Below, piece by piece: positions 31,746 to 39,916 of a DNA stretch of 49,214 nucleotides. Positions within the stretch are counted from its first letter, which is position 1; each line of letters opens with the position of its first letter. This DNA is from a virus, in IMG/VR virus record IMGVR_UViG_3300038457_000040, positions 1-49,214 of that record; one strand, written 5' to 3'. The notes under the pieces were generated by a model, which was not told where the DNA came from, made no database searches, and saw nothing but the letters and a program-made list of their open reading frames with translations. The position numbers were made by a program, and so were the translations under genes.

Positions 31746-32014
31746 GCGTCTACTACGTCAGCGCCTACACCGACACCGAGCCTCCCTACCCCGAGCAGTT
31801 CGCCGACGACGACCGCGACGACTGGACCGTGGGGTACGACGAGGGCGAAGCCGACGCTCGGCACGAGATCCATCGGCTGAGGCGGGTCGTGGCGGCGGCT
31901 CGCAGGGTGCAGCGGCACTTAGACACAGCCGAGCCGCCACCGTGGGGCATCTGCTCGGAGTGCGACAGCGGCTTCGGCGTCCTCCGCGCTGCCCTGGCAG
32001 ATTGTGATGGCTGA
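31742..32014 (+). CDS. Hypothetical acidic protein with a Cys pair
   Basis: The product has 90 residues. The first half is acidic and Tyr-rich. A coiled helix ('HEIHRLRRVVAAARRVQRHLD') and 'ICSECDSGFGVLRAALADC' follow. The helix-then-CxxC order recurs in the coiled-coil proteins at 40088-40746. No family is recognised. Confidence 0.5.
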   Translation: MSVYYVSAYTDTEPPYPEQFADDDRDDWTVGYDEGEADARHEIHRLRRVVAAARRVQRHLDTAEPPPWGICSECDSGFGVLRAALADCDG

Positions 32015-32273
32015 CTGGATGAACCCCGACCGGCCTGAGTGGGCCGAGATCCAGGACCAACTCCACGGCAACACGCGGGTGCGCGCGAGGCGAAATAAGG
32101 TCAGGGTGCGGCGTATCAACGTGGTGCGCTTCTCCGTGGTCCTGATGAGCCTTGCGGTGGCGTACCTGGCGACCTATGACGTTTGGGGGCTCGGCCTTCC
32201 CGCCTGGATCGGCGGGCTGATGATCCTGGCTGCTGCTGGCGGCTGCTACTCGGTCGAGAGGTGGACACCATGA
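32007..32273 (+). CDS. Small membrane protein
   Basis: The product has 88 residues from ATG 32007. A basic stretch ('RVRARRNKVRVRRINVV') precedes two hydrophobic spans near 42-57 and 66-82. It overlaps the gene upstream by eight bases and the exonuclease gene downstream by four. It may be a membrane effector. No family is recognised. Confidence 0.6.
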   Translation: MADWMNPDRPEWAEIQDQLHGNTRVRARRNKVRVRRINVVRFSVVLMSLAVAYLATYDVWGLGLPAWIGGLMILAAAGGCYSVERWTP

Positions 32274-33196
32274 GCGAGCTCGTCATCCCCGACCGCGACG
32301 AGTGGCTAGCCTGGCGCCGTGGAGGCATCGGCGGCTCGGACGCTGCGGTGATCCTCGGGCTGGACGCCTTCCGCACCCCCGTGGAGCTGTGGCTGGACAA
32401 GTTGGGCGAACTCCCGGACGAGACCAGCGAGGCGATGGAGCTGGGAAAGGCCCTGGAGCCCGTCATCGCGGAGCGGTTCGAGAAGAAGACGGGCCTTGTG
32501 GTCAACTCTCGGCAGTTGTGCGTAACCCACCGGGAGTTCCCGTGGATGCGGGCCACGATCGACGGGCTGGTAATTGACCCTGAGCTGTGCCTCTACGAAG
32601 CCAAGGCGACCTCCGGTTGGTCCTGGCGCGAGGGCACCCCGGACTACGTCCAGATCCAGATTCAGCACTCCCTGGAGGTCTGCAACCTGGGGAAGTGCTA
32701 CCTGGCCGTGCTGAGGGGCGACAGGATGGCGCTACAGGTCGAGGAGATCGCGCGCGACCGAGAGGTCGGAAGGATGCTTATCGAGGCTGAGGGCGCGTTC
32801 TGGACCCGCTACGTGGTCCCCAGGGTGTCCCCGCCAGCGATAGGCGTCCCGAGCGAGATAGAAGCGCTCAAGGAGGCCTACGCGGAGAGCAACCCGGAGT
32901 CCGTGGACCTTGGCGACGACGGCGCGAGCCTAGTCTTGGACATGCGCCGCGCCCAGCTGGCCAAGAAGGAGGCCGAGCGAGAGGAGACAAGGGCCAAGGC
33001 TGGCCTGATGGCACTACTCGGGAAGGCAGAGTTGGGATCAGTGAATGGGGAGATAGCGGCAAGCTGGAAGGCTGTCGAGACCAGTCGGCTAGATCAAAAG
33101 CGACTCAAGGAAGAGAGGCCAGAGGTTGTCGAGGCCTACAGCTCGGTGAGTCTGAGCCGGCGATTCTCGCTGGTTAATGAGGGAAAGGAGATCTGA
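32270..33196 (+). CDS. YqaJ-type viral recombinase/exonuclease
   Basis: The product has 308 residues from ATG 32270. It shows the YqaJ/lambda-exonuclease nuclease pattern: 'WLAWRRGGIGGSDAAVILGL' (Gly-Gly-Ser-Asp), 'GKALEPVIAERFEKKTG', 'MRATIDGLV' (metal Asp) and 'LYEAKATSG' (Glu-x-Lys). The C-terminal part is a charged coiled coil. It digests one DNA strand so that RecT can anneal; the RecT gene follows two bases later. Confidence 0.88.
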   Translation: MSELVIPDRDEWLAWRRGGIGGSDAAVILGLDAFRTPVELWLDKLGELPDETSEAMELGKALEPVIAERFEKKTGLVVNSRQLCVTHREFPWMRATIDGLVIDPELCLYEAKATSGWSWREGTPDYVQIQIQHSLEVCNLGKCYLAVLRGDRMALQVEEIARDREVGRMLIEAEGAFWTRYVVPRVSPPAIGVPSEIEALKEAYAESNPESVDLGDDGASLVLDMRRAQLAKKEAEREETRAKAGLMALLGKAELGSVNGEIAASWKAVETSRLDQKRLKEERPEVVEAYSSVSLSRRFSLVNEGKEI

Positions 33197-33197
33197 T

Positions 33198-34226
33198 ATG
33201 GCAAACACAGAACTACGGAGCCGGGTCGAGGCGGCGAGCACCGCCGTGGTGGCCCAGACGGACGCATCGGCAGGGACGCCCAACTCGGTGACCGGATACC
33301 TGATGGACCCCAGGACCACCCGGCAGATCTCCCGATTGCTGGGCACCGAGGAGATGGCCGAGCGCTGGCTCCGCATCGCCCTGACGGTCTGCCGCCAGAC
33401 TCCCAAGCTGCTGGCCTGCACGCCGGAGTCGTTCGCGGGGGCCCTGATGCAGTGCGCGCAGCTCAAGCTCGAGCCCGGCCCCCCCTTGGGGCTGGCCTGG
33501 ATTCTGCCCTACGACAAGAGCGTCAAGGTCAACGGTGCCTGGCACAAAGTCCCCGAGGCGCAGTTCATGCTCGGGTACTCCGGCATCGTCCAACTGGCGC
33601 AGCGGTCGGGCCAGATCGCCAACATCTTCGCCAACGCGGTCTGCGAGGGCGACGAGTTCGGCTTCGATTACTTGACAGGCGAGAAGCATCACAAGCCTCC
33701 CACGCGCGGGCTGCGCGGCAAGGCGATCGGGTTTTACTGCTCGGCCAAGTATGCCAATGGGGGCGAGCACTTCCTGTACATGACCCGGGAGGAGATGGTG
33801 AAGCACCGCGACCAGTTCGCAGCTGCCAAGAAGTTCAAGAACGGCCCGTGGTACGAGGACGAGGCGCTCGAGGCGTCCCCGCTCTTCGACGGCATGGGCC
33901 GCAAGACGATGGTGCGGCTTTCCCGCCCCTACCTCCCCGCCAGCCCGGACTTCATCCAAGCCATTCAGGCTGACGAGCGAGTCTCGCGCTTGGAGATCAG
34001 CTCGGACCGGGTCGTCATCGACGACGAGAGCTTCGAGGGGCTGAACCTGGGAGGCGAGACGCCGACGGCGGTTGACGCCGAGACGCCCGCTCTCGCGACC
34101 GCCCCGACGGAGGTGGCTGGCCCACCAGACCTGGTGATCGAAAACTTCGACGAAGGGACGGCCGAGGACGAGTCGGGCACCCCCAACATCTTCGACGCCG
34201 CGCCAGCCCCAGGCCACGGGTCGTGA
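33198..34226 (+). CDS. recT: RecT single-strand annealing protein
   Basis: The product has 342 residues from ATG 33198, after AAGGAG. The core matches RecT: 'WLRIALTVCRQTPKLLACTPESFAGALMQCAQLKLEPG', 'QFMLGYSGIVQLAQRSG', 'IGFYCSAKYANGGEHFLYMTREEM'. The C-terminal ~90 residues are acidic, variable and Pro/Thr-rich. It anneals complementary single strands and works with the exonuclease encoded upstream, in recombination-dependent replication or repair. Confidence 0.93.
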   Translation: MANTELRSRVEAASTAVVAQTDASAGTPNSVTGYLMDPRTTRQISRLLGTEEMAERWLRIALTVCRQTPKLLACTPESFAGALMQCAQLKLEPGPPLGLAWILPYDKSVKVNGAWHKVPEAQFMLGYSGIVQLAQRSGQIANIFANAVCEGDEFGFDYLTGEKHHKPPTRGLRGKAIGFYCSAKYANGGEHFLYMTREEMVKHRDQFAAAKKFKNGPWYEDEALEASPLFDGMGRKTMVRLSRPYLPASPDFIQAIQADERVSRLEISSDRVVIDDESFEGLNLGGETPTAVDAETPALATAPTEVAGPPDLVIENFDEGTAEDESGTPNIFDAAPAPGHGS

Positions 34227-34408
34227 ACCCCGTTGACAACGCTGCACAAGAGGCCAGGGACGCCGTCGACTTCCTTGTCGCCGAGATCGGCCGACTGGAG
34301 GCGAAGATCGAGCTGGCCCAGAAGCAGGCCGACTACGGGGCCACCCACGGCCACGATGCCCAGGACACGCTCGACGACGTGCTCTCGGCCTTGGAGGGGA
34401 GGCGGTGA
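34223..34408 (+). CDS. Small coiled-coil protein
   Basis: The product has 61 residues, GTG start overlapping the RecT stop. A clear heptad helix ('AEIGRLEAKIELAQKQAD') makes up its centre. It may be a partner of the recombination proteins, by position only. Confidence 0.5.
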   Translation: MNPVDNAAQEARDAVDFLVAEIGRLEAKIELAQKQADYGATHGHDAQDTLDDVLSALEGRR

Positions 34409-34632
34409 ACGACTCGGACCAGAGCGCCTTCTTCCCGCCCGGCATCGAGAAGGCGGCGCTGCTGAAGGGGATGGTGCAGGTCGTGGCCGTCCTGGCTTCC
34501 TACCACTTGGAACTGGGCAGGCAGGGCATCCCGGAGCCGGTCCGGTCGGAGCTCGTACTGGACCTTGCCCGGGGGGTATGGCGTCAATCTACGCAGCAAC
34601 ATCCACCAGCTGCTAAAGAGGATGGGGCGTGA
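34405..34632 (+). CDS. Hypothetical protein
   Basis: The product has 75 residues, with a helix pair ('EKAALLKGMVQVVAVLASYHLELG'). Its ends overlap both neighbours by four bases. No family is recognised. Although long frames exist on the other strand, the chain of overlaps favours this frame. Confidence 0.5.
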   Translation: MNDSDQSAFFPPGIEKAALLKGMVQVVAVLASYHLELGRQGIPEPVRSELVLDLARGVWRQSTQQHPPAAKEDGA

Positions 34633-34841
34633 GCTGCGCTATCACTGTCCTCCGGGTGACCCAGTTCGGCGGCCCGGACGCCTGGTTTTGGGCCTGTGCG
34701 ACGTGCAGCAAGATGTCCGCGCCGTTCGCCCGCGAGAAGGACTGTGGCGGTGCTGCGATCCACCACGGGACGGAGGCGCACGGCTGCACCGGCGTGATCG
34801 AGTCGGTGGTTCCGAGTGGGTTCCGGGGAGTGGTCGGATGA
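34629..34841 (+). CDS. Small Cys/His protein
   Basis: The product has 70 residues from GTG 34629. 'WFWACATCSKMSAPFAREKDCGG' and 'IHHGTEAHGC' give several Cys and His that could bind a metal. No function is recognised. Confidence 0.5.
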   Translation: MSCAITVLRVTQFGGPDAWFWACATCSKMSAPFAREKDCGGAAIHHGTEAHGCTGVIESVVPSGFRGVVG

Positions 34842-34924
34842 CCGCGGGATTCGTGCCAATCCCGGAGCTGGACGCGCTGGCCGCAGCCGGCTGGCCCGAC
34901 GTTGAGGTGAGGACCGAGTGGTGA
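34838..34924 (+). CDS. 28-residue peptide
   Basis: The frame runs from ATG 34838, in an ATGA overlap, to TGA 34924, which overlaps the next GTG (GTGA). It is acidic and amphipathic ('FVPIPELDALAAAGWPDVEV'). Tight overlaps on both sides are the main support. Confidence 0.45.
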   Translation: MTAGFVPIPELDALAAAGWPDVEVRTEW

Positions 34925-35253
34925 GCCGCTACCTGCGTCGGCCATATGAGCCCCCGAAGCACCGGGAAGATGTTGAGGCGATCCAGTGGGATGGGACGGA
35001 TACCGGCATCGTTGGCCTGCGGAACTGGGCGGGGGACCGACGTTGGAAGGATCCTGCGTCGCTCATTGTGGCCCTCATGCACACCGTGACACTTGAGACG
35101 TGGGTGGTGGTACGGACGGACCACGCCCTTGCGGCCTGGGACCGCCTGGAGCCGTGGGGATGGCTGATTGAGGTCATCCCAGACGAGCACCCGGCCTATC
35201 TGGACGTGTACTCGGACGAGACCTTCCGGCAGTGCTATGAGGTGCCGGGATGA
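34921..35253 (+). CDS. Phage protein with VEAIQWDG motif
   Basis: The product has 110 residues. 'DVEAIQWDGTDTGIVGLRNWAG' near the start and 'DHALAAWDRLEPWGWLIEV' near the end are typical of a small beta-rich family widespread in actinophages, in which the 'PGDYIV' region keeps a related fold. The function is unknown. The start GTG 34921 is set by overlap with the gene upstream. Confidence 0.6.
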   Translation: MSRYLRRPYEPPKHREDVEAIQWDGTDTGIVGLRNWAGDRRWKDPASLIVALMHTVTLETWVVVRTDHALAAWDRLEPWGWLIEVIPDEHPAYLDVYSDETFRQCYEVPG

Positions 35254-35447
35254 GCCGCCAGTCTTTGGCGATGAAGGCGCTGTACGCCGCCCGCCGCGCT
35301 CGTGGCGAATGCACCCGATGTGGGGTGCCCGCCTACGGCGCTTCCCTCTGCCAGAGACACGCCAGGGATGCCCTGCGCAAGACTCAGGCCTGGCGCTATC
35401 GGGCGCGGGAAAGGTATCACGTTCGGCGCCGTATAACACTAGGGTGA
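35250..35447 (+). CDS. Basic CxxC protein
   Basis: The product has 65 residues, rich in Arg. 'ECTRCGVPAYGASLCQRHARD' is a likely C-x2-C ... C-x2-H zinc site, and the tail is strongly basic ('YRARERYHVRRR'), so nucleic-acid binding is likely. It ends just before a promoter. Confidence 0.6.
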   Translation: MSRQSLAMKALYAARRARGECTRCGVPAYGASLCQRHARDALRKTQAWRYRARERYHVRRRITLG

Positions 35448-35460
35448 GCGCTTCCCCGTG

Positions 35461-35500
35461 TATAGTGACGGCTATAGAACCAATCCAGCAGGAGGGGCCG
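35461..35500 (+). promoter_or_regulatory. Promoter and ribosome-binding site of the replication genes
   Basis: TATAGT at 35461-35466 has no clear -35 box at the right distance. A 5' leader of ~28 bases ends with AGGAGGGG, six bases before ATG 35501. Unlike the other early promoters, this one serves a gene with a standard ribosome-binding site. Confidence 0.5.
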
Positions 35501-36346
35501 ATGGCGCGTCAGCGGACACTCGATCCGGGTTTCTTTCGGAACGAGGAGCTTGCTGAGCTGCCATTTGAGGCTCGCCTGCTCTTCGCTGGGCTGTGGACGG
35601 CAGCCGACCGCGAAGGCCGACTGGAGGACCGTCCAAGGCGCATCAAGGTCGACCTGTTCCCGTATGACCGGGTGGACGTGGAGACGGCGCTGACGGGCCT
35701 AGCGGACCTGTCGATGATCCGCCGCTACCGCGTCAAGGGAGTGCCGCTCATTGTCATCCGGAACTTCCAGAAGTTCCAGCATTGCCATCCGCGAGAGAAA
35801 GCCAGTGTCTTGCCGGGGCCAGAACTTGCTGATCCCGAGGAGGTTCGCCCAGGGCCAACCTTGGGCAAACCTTTACGCGGCCAGGCCGTGCTCAGCAAGG
35901 CTAAGCCTTCTAAGCCTTCGTATACTTCGGGATCTTCTAAGCCTTCAGATACTTCGGCTTGTGCGCTCCCTGCGGTCGGCGCCGTTGAAATCACGGCAGC
36001 CGATTTTGTCGCCGAGTTCTCGGACAAGAGCGCCGCAGTGGGCATCAAACCGATCCCGAGCGACTGCGGAAGGGTCGGCAAGGCCAGCAAGGAACTGCTA
36101 GCCGCCCGGAAGGCGCCTGAGCTCATCTCGGCTGCAATTGGTCGGATGGTGGACCGCAACCGGCCACCGAACTCGCTGCCCTACCTAGTGGCCGAGATCG
36201 AGCGGGAACGGGCGGGCCACGCGGTGAACGGCTCCAAGCCGACGAAGGGGCAGGACGCGATGGCTCGGATCAACGCCAAGGGGGAAGCCGCGTGGCGGCT
36301 CATGCAGCAGGAACGCGCTGGAGGGCTGATCAGTGACGGACGGTGA
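35501..36346 (+). CDS. Replisome organiser / replication initiation protein
   Basis: The product has 281 residues. The N-terminal ~110 residues have the winged-helix pattern of phage replication initiators: 'LDPGFFRNEELAELPFEARLLFAGLWTAADREGRLEDRPRRIK' (as a pattern), 'GLADLSMIRRYRV' and 'NFQKFQH'. A Ser/Lys/Pro linker with repeated 'KPS' is followed by a DnaD-like helical end. It likely binds the phage origin and recruits the host helicase through the loader-like proteins encoded next. Confidence 0.75.
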   Translation: MARQRTLDPGFFRNEELAELPFEARLLFAGLWTAADREGRLEDRPRRIKVDLFPYDRVDVETALTGLADLSMIRRYRVKGVPLIVIRNFQKFQHCHPREKASVLPGPELADPEEVRPGPTLGKPLRGQAVLSKAKPSKPSYTSGSSKPSDTSACALPAVGAVEITAADFVAEFSDKSAAVGIKPIPSDCGRVGKASKELLAARKAPELISAAIGRMVDRNRPPNSLPYLVAEIERERAGHAVNGSKPTKGQDAMARINAKGEAAWRLMQQERAGGLISDGR

Positions 36347-36608
36347 ATTTGAGGGTGTGCTGACTCTCTGGGCGGCTTACTGGCCATCCCAGGCCACGAT
36401 CCCAGAGGGACTTGTAGCGGCGGCGTGGCGCGATCTGTGGGCTGATTACACGGCGGAAGAAGTGCGCGGAGGGCTACGGGAGTTGGCCACGGCAGCCCGA
36501 GAGTTTCCGCCACCGCCGGGGGTGGTTGCGAAGGCGGCGCACGACTGGCGCGTCATGCACTCGGAAGCGTGGCTGCGCGCCTACTCTCCCAAGTGGACCG
36601 AGTCGTGA
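36333..36608 (+). CDS. Helicase-loader-like protein 1
   Basis: The product has 91 residues from GTG 36333, overlapping the initiator gene. The pattern 'LWAAYWPSQATIPEGLVAAAW' then 'YTAEEVRGGLRELATAAREFPPPPGVV' fits the small helical domain of phage helicase loaders (G40P/gp59-type). Position after the initiator supports this. It shares its layout with the next gene. Confidence 0.55.
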   Translation: MTDGEFEGVLTLWAAYWPSQATIPEGLVAAAWRDLWADYTAEEVRGGLRELATAAREFPPPPGVVAKAAHDWRVMHSEAWLRAYSPKWTES

Positions 36609-37297
36609 CCGCCGAACAGTGGGTTGTGACTTGGGGCATGATCCTGGGCGCGTGGCCGGGACGGGGGATGAGCAGCCCGGAGGCGGAGATGGCTTGGGGC
36701 AAAGCGTTCGCGGACAAGGACGTGGACCGGATGGCCGACGCCGTGATCGCCTACGCCCAGGACACTGACCGCCCGTCGATTGCGGGGCTGACGATCGCGT
36801 ACTACGAGCTTGAGCAGGACCACCTTCGGGACCTACGGCTAGCCACGGCGTCTTCTCCCCCGTCCGAGCAATACGACCCGCCGTCCGCGATGCCGGACTT
36901 CAACGCGCTCTACCAGGCCCTCGATCCCTTGGAGCGGGATGCCATCGAGGACCGGATCAAGGGCCAGTACACAGCCGCCTACGCCGGTAGGAACACACCG
37001 GGGAACCTACAGTGGGCCTGGAGATGCCTCACCGTGACCTGCGCCGAGAAGGGGATCGACCCAAAGACGAACGGCTACCTGGGATCGGCCACGGAATCTG
37101 CGAGGGACGCCGAAGTGGCCCACTACCGGCGGAAGCTGGCGTCGGCTCAGGCCCAGATTCAGCACGAGGAGGTCTGTGCTCGGTGTGCCAGCTACAGCAG
37201 TCCTGGTGTGGGGAAGGCCCGCAAAGGCGAGCCGTGTCCGATCGGTGTCGAGTATTACCGTCCGCTCTACGCCCTGCAAGGGAACAAGTGGGCATGA
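36605..37297 (+). CDS. Helicase-loader-like protein 2 with Cys tail
   Basis: The product has 230 residues from GTG 36605. Residues ~1-75 repeat the loader-like pattern of the previous gene (Trp, 'WP', then a helix and 'DRPSIAGLTIAYYEL'), so the two are probably diverged copies. The C-terminal part has 'VCARCASYSSPGVGKARKGEPC', a likely metal site, and 'YYRPLYALQGNKW'. A replication role is inferred. Confidence 0.5.
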   Translation: MTAEQWVVTWGMILGAWPGRGMSSPEAEMAWGKAFADKDVDRMADAVIAYAQDTDRPSIAGLTIAYYELEQDHLRDLRLATASSPPSEQYDPPSAMPDFNALYQALDPLERDAIEDRIKGQYTAAYAGRNTPGNLQWAWRCLTVTCAEKGIDPKTNGYLGSATESARDAEVAHYRRKLASAQAQIQHEEVCARCASYSSPGVGKARKGEPCPIGVEYYRPLYALQGNKWA

Positions 37298-37530
37298 CCC
37301 CCAGTGAACGTGCTCAGGTCAAACGGCTCCAAGGGCGGGTCCGCAACCTGGAGGGCGAGAACGACCGGCTGCGGGAGCGGGCTCGGCACCGGGTGCTGAT
37401 GGAGGAGCTGGACGATACGACCCCGGATGATGCGGTCCTGGTGGCCGGTGAGCCGACCAGGCTGGTGTGGATTCTGCGGTCGCTGGCGGCCCACGTTGGG
37501 CTGAGTTGGGTAGTGGAGGGACGAGCGTGA
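37294..37530 (+). CDS. Small coiled-coil protein
   Basis: The product has 78 residues from ATG 37294. A long heptad helix ('VKRLQGRVRNLEGENDRLRE') leads into an acidic then hydrophobic end. ATGA and GTGA overlaps join it to its neighbours. No family is recognised. Confidence 0.55.
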   Translation: MTPSERAQVKRLQGRVRNLEGENDRLRERARHRVLMEELDDTTPDDAVLVAGEPTRLVWILRSLAAHVGLSWVVEGRA

Positions 37531-37835
37531 CCACCATCAGACACCGTGAGCCGGGAGCCCACTGCTCGTCATGCGGGGCTCCCCTTCTCTGGACGACGTA
37601 TTCCACCGGGGCTCGGATGCCGTTGGGCCGGAAGCCGGTCGCTGGCGGGACGCTGAAGGTCTATCGGAAACTGCCCAGCCGCACCGAACCCTACGACCCG
37701 GAGCTGTCGAAGTCGGGCGACTATCCGTGGTTGTGTGCCTGGGATAAGAGCGAGACCGAGCCCCGGTATCAGAGTCACTTTGCCAGCTGCCCCGACGCAG
37801 CGGACCATCGCAAGGCGGCGGGACTGAAGCCATGA
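37527..37835 (+). CDS. Zinc-ribbon protein
   Basis: The product has 102 residues from GTG 37527. 'GAHCSSCGAPLLWTTYSTGARMPLG' at the start and 'SHFASCPDAADHRKA' at the end give a Cys-Cys ... Cys/His site seen in several phage families. Between them is a basic stretch. The role is unknown. Confidence 0.6.
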   Translation: MTTIRHREPGAHCSSCGAPLLWTTYSTGARMPLGRKPVAGGTLKVYRKLPSRTEPYDPELSKSGDYPWLCAWDKSETEPRYQSHFASCPDAADHRKAAGLKP

Positions 37836-38173
37836 GCCTTCGCTCCGAACGGCAGTACGTCGATCAGATTTCCCGCTACTACAAGCCCGAGCGGTTGGAC
37901 GCGGTGTTGGACCGACCCGTCCCGGCATTCGGGGGACTCTCGCGGCGGCAGATGATCCTGGCCGGATACGGTGAATTGCTAGTGAGGGTGACCCGCGCCT
38001 TGATGACGTGGCAAGCCGAGATAGACTTCGCCGCACTTGGTCTCACGCCGGAAGTCTTGATAGAAGCGAAGGCGCGGTTAGCCAAAGGGGGTGATGACAA
38101 CAGTGACGGTAGGACCGCCGGAGTCAATGAGGAGCCCCGGCTGAGCGACGATTCAGACCGGGGCTCTCTGTGA
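37832..38173 (+). CDS. Hypothetical protein
   Basis: The product has 113 residues. A helical N-terminal part ('YVDQISRYYKPERLDAVLD') is followed by 'GLSRRQMILAGYGELLVRVTRALMTWQAE' and an acidic, disordered-looking end. No family is recognised. Confidence 0.5.
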   Translation: MSLRSERQYVDQISRYYKPERLDAVLDRPVPAFGGLSRRQMILAGYGELLVRVTRALMTWQAEIDFAALGLTPEVLIEAKARLAKGGDDNSDGRTAGVNEEPRLSDDSDRGSL

Positions 38174-38595
38174 TGGCCCTCCGCACTCCACTCCCAAAGA
38201 CGGGCAAGCGAAGCCGTCAGTGGGCCTCCACTCGCCGGGAGGTGCTTCCGCTGCTCCTGGAGCGGCAGGACGGGCGCTGCGCTGCCTGCGGCAGAGAGCT
38301 GCCCGAGTCCCCAGACACCCACCACGTCTTTGGCCGAGGTGGGACGGGTGCGAGACTTGGGCACTATGCTGACCGGCCTGAACTGCTTGTCTTGTTGGAC
38401 CGGAAGTGCCACATCGCGGTTCACGACTGCAGCGTTCCCTTGACCCAGGCCAAGCTGCGGTGGGAGGCATGGGGACGGTTCACCGACAGCTACGAGCCGA
38501 CGCTCGGGGACGAGGAAGCCCGGGCGCACATGGCTGACGGCCCCATCGTGGCGATGAGGCAGAGCATCCGGCGCATCGAGGCTAGGGAGGGGTGA
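38173..38595 (+). CDS. HNH-like nuclease
   Basis: The product has 140 residues from ATG 38173 (TGATG overlap). The pattern 'DGRCAACGRELPESPDTHHVFGRG', then 'LLVLLDRKCHIAVHDC' has the two Cys pairs and the His-His core of HNH-type folds. Early small HNH proteins of this type may act in recombination or host DNA degradation. The start and length are set by overlaps. Confidence 0.65.
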   Translation: MALRTPLPKTGKRSRQWASTRREVLPLLLERQDGRCAACGRELPESPDTHHVFGRGGTGARLGHYADRPELLVLLDRKCHIAVHDCSVPLTQAKLRWEAWGRFTDSYEPTLGDEEARAHMADGPIVAMRQSIRRIEAREG

Positions 38596-38912
38596 TGAGC
38601 AAGTCTGAGCTGGAGGAGATCCGAGCACGGCACGCGCCAACGCGAGATGCCTGTGGCTGCGGCGACATGTGGCCCTGCGACACCGCTCTGTGGATAGCCG
38701 AAGCCGACCGGCTGTCAGAGAGGGTGAAGGAACTGGAGAGTCTGCTGCGTGAAGCTGCTCCGGTGATGGCGATTGCCGGTGAGTGCGTTCAGGCGGTTCT
38801 AAACATGGCGCGCAACAAGACCCCGGCGCTGGGGGCTATGGCGGAATTGGCCATCTGGAATGACAAGCGCAAGGCCGCCCTCATCCTTCCGGCCCATCAG
38901 GAGGAGGGGTGA
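38595..38912 (+). CDS. Coiled-coil CxC protein with PAHQEEG tail
   Basis: The product has 105 residues from ATG 38595. 'ACGCGDMWPCDTALWIAEADRL' leads into a coiled coil ('LSERVKELESLLREAA'). It shares a Trp-Pro-Cys-Asp/Glu-Thr motif with the proteins at 40088-40746. Its last codons are the 25-bp repeat that forms the ribosome-binding site of the methyltransferase gene. Confidence 0.55.
   Translation: MSKSELEEIRARHAPTRDACGCGDMWPCDTALWIAEADRLSERVKELESLLREAAPVMAIAGECVQAVLNMARNKTPALGAMAELAIWNDKRKAALILPAHQEEG
38885..38909 (+). repeat. 25-bp ribosome-binding-site cassette, copy 1
   Basis: CCTTCCGGCCCATCAGGAGG plus AGGGG encodes the C-terminal 'LPAHQEEG' of one gene and the AGGAGG site of the next. 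It is identical to 40062-40086 and nearly so to 39886-39910. Confidence 0.8.
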
Positions 38913-39568
38913 GCAAGCCAAGGCTCCTTGACTTGTTCTGCGGAGCTGGCGGTGCCGCGATGGGCTACAGCCGAGCGGGGTTCGAGGTGGTGGGAGTGGA
39001 CATCAAACCACAGCCCCACTTTCCGTTCGAGTTCATCCAAGCGGATGCGATGACCCTCCCGCTGGACGGGTTCGACGCGATCCATGCCAGTCCACCGTGC
39101 CAGGCGTATAGCTCCCTGAAGTCCAAGACCACCAAGGACTGGCCGGATCTGGTGGCTCTGGTTAGAGGCCGTCTGCGCAATACCTCAGCCGGGTGGGTGA
39201 TAGAGAACGTCATGCCGGCGCCTCTGCATAGCGGAGTCGTGCTCTGTGGGCTGATGTTCGGGCTGATGACCCACAGGCACCGTCGGTTTGAGTCATCGGT
39301 GCTGATGATGCAGCCGACGCTCCACGACAGTCCCTATCCCAAGACTTCGACCTTCAAGCGGAAGAAGCAACTCGACGCCGGCCTATTGGTGAGCGTCACT
39401 GGGAACGTGGGCAGCTACGTCGGGGTTCCCTGCATGGGCATCGACTGGATGACCGGAGGCGAACTCTCAGAGGCCGTCCCACCAGCGTACGCCGAGTTTG
39501 TAGGTCGGCAGCTCATGTTGGCTTTGGGTTCCGAGAGGGAGGTTGAGATGGCAGAGAGTAATGGCTGA
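38909..39568 (+). CDS. DNA cytosine-5 methyltransferase, short form
   Basis: The product has 219 residues, short for a C5 methyltransferase. Motif I is 'LLDLFCGAGGAAMGYSRAGF', motif IV 'SPPCQAYS' with the catalytic Cys, motif VI 'WVIENV', motif VIII-like 'HRHRRFES', and a late 'PPAYAEFVGRQLM' is motif X-like. The target-recognition region is very small (~50 residues). No matching endonuclease is next to it, so it is likely an orphan enzyme that protects phage DNA. The start GTG overlaps the gene upstream. Confidence 0.85.
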   Translation: MSKPRLLDLFCGAGGAAMGYSRAGFEVVGVDIKPQPHFPFEFIQADAMTLPLDGFDAIHASPPCQAYSSLKSKTTKDWPDLVALVRGRLRNTSAGWVIENVMPAPLHSGVVLCGLMFGLMTHRHRRFESSVLMMQPTLHDSPYPKTSTFKRKKQLDAGLLVSVTGNVGSYVGVPCMGIDWMTGGELSEAVPPAYAEFVGRQLMLALGSEREVEMAESNG

Positions 39569-39836
39569 CTGCGCTCGCCCCGGATGCGGACACCCGCGAG
39601 GCGCAGAACTACACGACCCTCCGATCAAGGGCATGGTGCGCTACTTCGGGCACAATCTGGACGGCTGCAAGGACTGCCGAATGTCGATGGTGCCCTATCG
39701 CTCTTGTCCCGGCTACCGAACCCAAGAGCAGCAGGAGGCGTGGGAAAGAGTGGCCTACCAGCTAGGCAACCTGGACGACTACGGCGTTGACGACCTGGCG
39801 GGGATGTTGCGCCGTCTGCTGGAGCTTTACCCATGA
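39561..39836 (+). CDS. Cys/His-rich small protein, paralogue of 29623-29913
   Basis: The product has 91 residues from ATG 39561. 'CARPGCGHPRGAELHD' is a likely metal-binding head. 'CKDCRMSMVPYRSCPGYRTQ' adds more Cys. The 'QEQQEAWERVA' and 'MLRRLLELYP' segments match the early gene at 29623-29913. It overlaps the methyltransferase end by eight bases. Confidence 0.6.
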   Translation: MADCARPGCGHPRGAELHDPPIKGMVRYFGHNLDGCKDCRMSMVPYRSCPGYRTQEQQEAWERVAYQLGNLDDYGVDDLAGMLRRLLELYP

Positions 39837-39916
39837 CCGAGGTCAGCTTTCAATACCGCTGCCCAGGGTACGGTCGTGGCTATCCGGTTCCGGCCCATCA
39901 GGAGGAAGGGAAGTGA
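39833..39916 (+). CDS. 27-residue peptide with PAHQEEG tail
   Basis: The frame ATG 39833 to TGA 39916 encodes a Tyr/Gly-rich head ('FQYRCPGYGRGYPV') followed by PAHQEEGK. ATGA and GTGA overlaps flank it. The tail is the translated repeat cassette; the peptide may exist mainly to carry the next ribosome-binding site. Confidence 0.45.
   Translation: MTEVSFQYRCPGYGRGYPVPAHQEEGK
39886..39910 (+). repeat. 25-bp ribosome-binding-site cassette, copy 2
   Basis: This copy differs from the other two at three positions (GG for CC near the start and an A near the end). It provides AGGAGG before GTG 39913. Confidence 0.75.
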
